DNA of 10,731 nucleotides from NCBI GenBank assembly GCA_002435595.1, contig DJBL01000096.1, positions 1-10,731 of the forward strand, in the 5' to 3' direction. The translations under genes and the position numbers were made by a program. Shown here in pieces: positions 8,168 through 10,731 of the stretch. Within the stretch, counting starts at the first letter, position 1. Each line of letters starts with the position of its first letter. Below the pieces are notes generated by a model. It saw only the letters and a program-made list of their open reading frames with translations, did not search any database and had not been told where the DNA came from. Origin of the DNA: Stenotrophomonas maltophilia (GTDB lineage: Bacteria; Pseudomonadota; Gammaproteobacteria; Xanthomonadales; Xanthomonadaceae).

Positions 8168-8935
8168 ATGAAAATCGCCTCCTGGAACGTCAACTCGCTC
8201 AACGTGCGCCTGCCGCACCTGGAACAATGGCTCACCGCGTTCGCGCCGGACGTGGTTGGCATCCAGGAAACCAAGATGGAGGACCACAAGTTCCCCGATG
8301 CGGTGCTGGCCGGGCTGGGCTACCGCAGCGTGTTTGCCGGGCAGAAGACCTACAACGGGGTGGCGCTGCTGTCGCGCGAACCGGCGCAGGACGTGCAGAT
8401 CGGCATTCCCGGCTTCGAGGACGAGCAGAAGCGCGTGATCGCCGGCACCGTCAACGGCGTGCGCATCATCAACCTGTACGTGGTCAACGGCCAGGACGTG
8501 GGCACCGACAAGTACGCCTACAAGCTGCGCTGGCTGGAGGCCGTGCATGCCTGGGTCGAGGCCGAGCTGGCCCGGCACCCCGAGCTGGTGGTCATGGGCG
8601 ACTTCAACATCGCCCCGGATGCGCGTGACGTGAACGACCCGCTGGTCTGGAACGAGAACCACATCCTGACCTCCACCGCCGAGCGCGGTGCCCTCAACAA
8701 GCTGCTGAAGCTGGGCCTGCACGATGCGTTCCGCCTGCACAGCGAGGAAGAAGGCGTGTTCAGCTGGTGGGACTACCGCGCCGCCGGTTTCCGCCGCAAT
8801 CTGGGCCTGCGCATCGACCTCACCCTGGTGTCCGACGCACTCAAGGCGCGTGCCGTTGCCTCAGGCATCGACCGCGAGCCGCGCACCTGGGACCGCCCCA
8901 GCGACCACGCCCCGGCGTGGGTGCAGTTGGGGTAG
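8168..8935 (+). CDS. xth: exodeoxyribonuclease III (AP endonuclease)
   Basis: Base-excision-repair nuclease that cuts abasic sites and trims 3' ends, Mg2+-dependent, cytoplasmic. The 255 residues are slightly shorter than E. coli ExoIII (268). All expected active-site residues are visible: N7 (SWNVNS), E34 (IQETK), Y104 (INLYVVNG), D145 and N147 (MGDFNIAP), D217 (LRIDLTL), and D246-H247 (SDHAPAW). The ATG at 8168 is chosen because MKIASWNVNS is the canonical N-terminus; the frame's earlier starts lie in the SMAG repeat and promoter. No ribosome binding site is present, consistent with a leaderless message. The TAG stop at 8933-8935 lies inside the GTAG head of a SMAG unit. Neighbours are unrelated in function and the gene appears monocistronic. 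Confidence 0.96.
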   Translation: MKIASWNVNSLNVRLPHLEQWLTAFAPDVVGIQETKMEDHKFPDAVLAGLGYRSVFAGQKTYNGVALLSREPAQDVQIGIPGFEDEQKRVIAGTVNGVRIINLYVVNGQDVGTDKYAYKLRWLEAVHAWVEAELARHPELVVMGDFNIAPDARDVNDPLVWNENHILTSTAERGALNKLLKLGLHDAFRLHSEEEGVFSWWDYRAAGFRRNLGLRIDLTLVSDALKARAVASGIDREPRTWDRPSDHAPAWVQLG

Positions 8936-8955
8936 TGCCTGCCGCCGGTCGGCAC
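8932..8955 (+). repeat. SMAG-type hairpin overlapping the xth stop codon
   Basis: GTAG (8932-8935) begins the unit and contains the xth TAG stop. The stem GTGCCTGCC (8935-8943) pairs with GGTCGGCAC (8947-8955) around loop GCC, with one mismatch and one G-U pair. It is followed 5 bases later by a separate terminator-like hairpin. Confidence 0.7.
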
Positions 8956-8960
8956 ACACA

Positions 8961-8987
8961 ACAAGGCCCGGCAGTGCCGGGCCTTGT
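8961..8987. terminator. hairpin between convergent xth and glsB-type genes
   Basis: ACAAGGCCCGG (8961-8971) pairs perfectly with CCGGGCCTTGT (8977-8987) around loop CAGTG. It lies in the 77-bp gap between two converging genes, where a bidirectional terminator is expected. The T-runs are short on both sides (CTTGT, and its equivalent on the minus strand), so strength is uncertain. Confidence 0.7.
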
Positions 8988-9012
8988 CGATCAAGCGGTG
9001 CAGGTACGTTGG

Positions 9013-9264
9013 TTACCGGACGCTTCGACGCGTAAACAGATTCACGATGGCCAGCAGGATCACCGCGCCGATCAACGAGAACAGGAACGTGCGGATCGTG
9101 ATGGCTTCATTGATGCCACCGCCGAACAGGAAACCGGCGATCAGCGCACCGACGATGCCGACCACGATGTTGAGGATGATGCCCTGCTGTGCGTCGCGTC
9201 GCATGATGATGCTGGCAAGCCAGCCCACGATGCCACCAACGATCAACCAGATGATGATGCCCAT
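9013..9264 (-). CDS. GlsB/YeaQ/YmgE-family small membrane protein
   Basis: An 83-residue inner-membrane protein of the family once named transglycosylase-associated and now GlsB/YeaQ/YmgE, often stress-induced; the biochemical role is unknown. Three hydrophobic segments are visible at about 2-20, 29-50 and 58-77, rich in glycine (GGIVGWLASII, GIVGALIAGFLFGGG), with MRRDAQQG in the first loop, a family hallmark, and a basic tail (FTRRSVR). Length and layout are typical. The start at 9264 is preceded by GGGAG 8 bases upstream. It converges on xth across a terminator-like hairpin and diverges from the phosphopantetheinyl transferase gene; neither neighbour suggests a shared function. Confidence 0.92.
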   Translation of the reverse strand: MGIIIWLIVGGIVGWLASIIMRRDAQQGIILNIVVGIVGALIAGFLFGGGINEAITIRTFLFSLIGAVILLAIVNLFTRRSVR

Positions 9265-9354
9265 AGTCTTGACTCCCAGGTTGTGTGAACGACAGGGCCA
9301 GTTGACGGCAGCCCCCGTGAAATCACCGTGCAGCCGTCCTCACCGGGTGCAGGC

Positions 9355-9954
9355 ATGAGCCCGGATAGCGACCTCGGCGGCCCCTGGCGGTTCGGCCCCG
9401 TCACGGTCTGGTGCCTGCCGCACGTCAACGGCACCCGCGGCGAGCCGCAGGCCCGGGTGCTGCTGGCCGACCAGCTCGGCACCGCGCCGGACAGCCTGCC
9501 GTTGCAGCGCGACCTGCGTGGCCGCCCGGAGCTGCACGGTGCGTTTGCGCACCTGGGCACCGGCTGGAGCCACAGCCACGGCCGGCTGCTGGTTGCCCTG
9601 GGCCAGGGCGTGCGCCTGGGCGTGGACCTGGAGCCGCTGCGGCCCCGGCCGCGCATGCGCGAAATCATCGAGCGCTTCTTCCACCCCGACGAGGTCGGCT
9701 GGCTGCTCGGCCTGGACGAGGACACCCGCAACCCGTGGTTCTTCCGCGTCTGGTGCGCCAAGGAGTCCATCCTCAAGGCGCAGGGGCAGGGCATTTCCTT
9801 CGGCCTGCACCGGCTGCAGCTGGCGCCGGACGCCGACGGCCGCCTGCACCTGGCCTGGTGCGATCCCGAGCTGGGTGATGCCGGGCGCTGGCACCTGCAC
9901 GAATGGCAGGCCGCCGATGATTTCCGCGCCGCGCTGGCCTGGCACGAGCTGTGA
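9355..9954 (+). CDS. Sfp-type 4'-phosphopantetheinyl transferase
   Basis: Transfers phosphopantetheine from CoA to a serine of acyl- or peptidyl-carrier proteins; cytoplasmic, Mg2+-dependent. The 199 residues carry the family signatures: WSHSHG (71-76, the counterpart of the SxSHS motif), GVDLEP (89-94) with metal ligands D91 and E93, and WCAKESILKA (133-142) with E137 and K141. The N-terminal half is short and weakly conserved, as usual for the group. The start is uncertain: ATG at 9355 is preferred, but an in-frame GTG at 9328 would add nine residues, and neither has a clear Shine-Dalgarno. Its carrier-protein target is not in the window; in xanthomonads such enzymes serve non-ribosomal peptide, polyketide or pigment-type carriers, so a distant target is likely. 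It is 36 bp upstream of rsmG, which has its own promoter-like box. Confidence 0.92.
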   Translation: MSPDSDLGGPWRFGPVTVWCLPHVNGTRGEPQARVLLADQLGTAPDSLPLQRDLRGRPELHGAFAHLGTGWSHSHGRLLVALGQGVRLGVDLEPLRPRPRMREIIERFFHPDEVGWLLGLDEDTRNPWFFRVWCAKESILKAQGQGISFGLHRLQLAPDADGRLHLAWCDPELGDAGRWHLHEWQAADDFRAALAWHEL

Positions 9955-9975
9955 GCCACCGGAAGCGCCGCGCCC

Positions 9976-9984
9976 TGCGATAAT
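9976..9984 (+). promoter_or_regulatory. extended -10 box of a predicted leaderless rsmG promoter
   Basis: TGCGATAAT contains GATAAT (five of six matches to TATAAT) preceded by TGn, the extended -10 signature. The box ends 6 bases before the rsmG ATG, so the transcript would start at the start codon. No Shine-Dalgarno is present. It sits in the 36-bp gap after the phosphopantetheinyl transferase gene. Confidence 0.6.
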
Positions 9985-9990
9985 GCCCGC

Positions 9991-10629
9991 ATGACCGAAC
10001 ACACCCTCCCTGCCGGCGTGGCCGAAGCGCTCGAGCGTGGCCTGGCCGCGATGCACCTGGACGCCGCCCTGGCGCCGCCGCTGCTGACCTACCTGACCCT
10101 GCTCGACCGCTGGAACCGCACCTACAACCTCACCGCCATCCGCGATCCGCTGGAGATGGTCACCCGCCACCTGCTCGATTCGCTGGCGATGCAGCCGTTC
10201 CTGGAGACCGGCACCCTGGCCGACCTGGGCACCGGCCCCGGTCTGCCCGGCATTCCGCTGGCCATCGCCCGCCCGCAGCTGCAGGTCACCCTGGTGGAGA
10301 GCAACGGCAAGAAGGCGCGCTTCATGCGCGAGGCCGTGCGCCAGCTGGGCCTGGGCAATGCCCGGGTGGCCGAATCACGCGCCGAGGCGCTGGCCGAGCC
10401 GGGTGCATATGACCACCTGACCGCACGCGCGATGGATACCCTGGCCGGCATCATCCAGGTCGGCGGCCATCTGCTGCGCCCCGGCGGACGCCTGCTGGCC
10501 ATGAAGGGCGTCCATCCGCACGAGGAAATCGCCCAGCTGCCGGCCGGCTGGCAGGTCGAGCAGGTCCTGCCGCTGCACGTGCCCGGGCTCACCGGCGAGC
10601 GCCATCTGGTGGTGGTGGCTGGTCCCTGA
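9991..10629 (+). CDS. rsmG: 16S rRNA (guanine-527-N7) methyltransferase
   Basis: Methylates N7 of G527 in 16S rRNA using S-adenosylmethionine; in other bacteria its loss gives low-level streptomycin resistance. The 212 residues match the usual length. Signatures: DRWNRTYNLTAI (39-50), RHLLDSLA (59-66), SAM-binding LADLGTGPGLPGIPLA (76-91), LVESNGKKARFMRE (101-114), and LLAMKG (168-173). The ATG at 9991 is supported by an extended -10 box just upstream; there is no ribosome binding site. rsmG (gidB) precedes parA-parB near the replication origin in many bacteria, so parA is expected just past the window. Identification is secure; the genomic position is inference. Confidence 0.97.
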   Translation: MTEHTLPAGVAEALERGLAAMHLDAALAPPLLTYLTLLDRWNRTYNLTAIRDPLEMVTRHLLDSLAMQPFLETGTLADLGTGPGLPGIPLAIARPQLQVTLVESNGKKARFMREAVRQLGLGNARVAESRAEALAEPGAYDHLTARAMDTLAGIIQVGGHLLRPGGRLLAMKGVHPHEEIAQLPAGWQVEQVLPLHVPGLTGERHLVVVAGP

Positions 10630-10731
10630 GGTGGCCGGCGTGCACGCCGTGGGGCGACCCGGCGCGCCGCCCGATATCGGCGTGAGCGCCCGCCACAGCA
10701 GCCGCTGCGCTGTCCACCGGGCGCATCCGGC
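10630..10731. other. intergenic tail after rsmG with a 14-bp palindrome
   Basis: No open reading frame can be supported in these last 102 bp. CGGCGTGCACGCCG at 10636-10649 is a perfect 14-bp palindrome starting 7 bases after the rsmG stop. No T-run follows, so it is not an obvious terminator. No parS-like site (GTTTCACGTGAAAC type) is visible. Confidence 0.5.

Noticed and set aside
7367..8740. 457-codon minus-strand frame spanning ALDH and xth
   Set aside because: It crosses two well-supported genes, a repeat and a promoter on the other strand; composition is that of an antisense shadow.

Overview
The window looks like a stretch of a Stenotrophomonas chromosome (Xanthomonadaceae, Gammaproteobacteria). 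The DNA is GC-rich, the proteins resemble their Xanthomonas/Stenotrophomonas counterparts, and most gaps between genes carry short GTAG-ended palindromes of the type known in Stenotrophomonas maltophilia as SMAG elements. Eight genes are supported, all apparently intact. No tRNA, rRNA, CRISPR array, insertion sequence or phage gene is visible.

Left part (1-6522) is a carbon-acquisition block built around acetate activation. Acetyl-CoA synthetase (acs, minus strand) is followed by a NarL/LuxR-type response regulator that resembles CrbR/ErdR, the regulator that controls acs in Vibrio and Pseudomonas. Divergent from acs, across a 428-bp gap full of hairpins, run a DcaP-like outer-membrane porin and a metabolite:H+ symporter (MHS) family transporter. 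The transporter has an unusual extracytoplasmic insertion of about 120 residues. Read together, these genes could take a small carboxylate across both membranes, activate it to its CoA ester and regulate the process. The substrate is inferred, not shown.

Right part (6704-10629) holds separate housekeeping genes: a coniferyl-aldehyde-dehydrogenase-type ALDH, exodeoxyribonuclease III (xth), a small GlsB/YeaQ-type membrane protein (minus strand), an Sfp-type 4'-phosphopantetheinyl transferase and rsmG. rsmG lies beside parAB near the replication origin in many bacteria, so the window may end just before parA.

Two sequence-level patterns stand out. First, the only two TAG stop codons in the window (response regulator and xth) lie inside the GTAG end of a palindromic repeat. 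Second, the ALDH, xth and rsmG genes lack a Shine-Dalgarno sequence but have a -10-like box 6-7 nt before ATG, which predicts leaderless transcripts.
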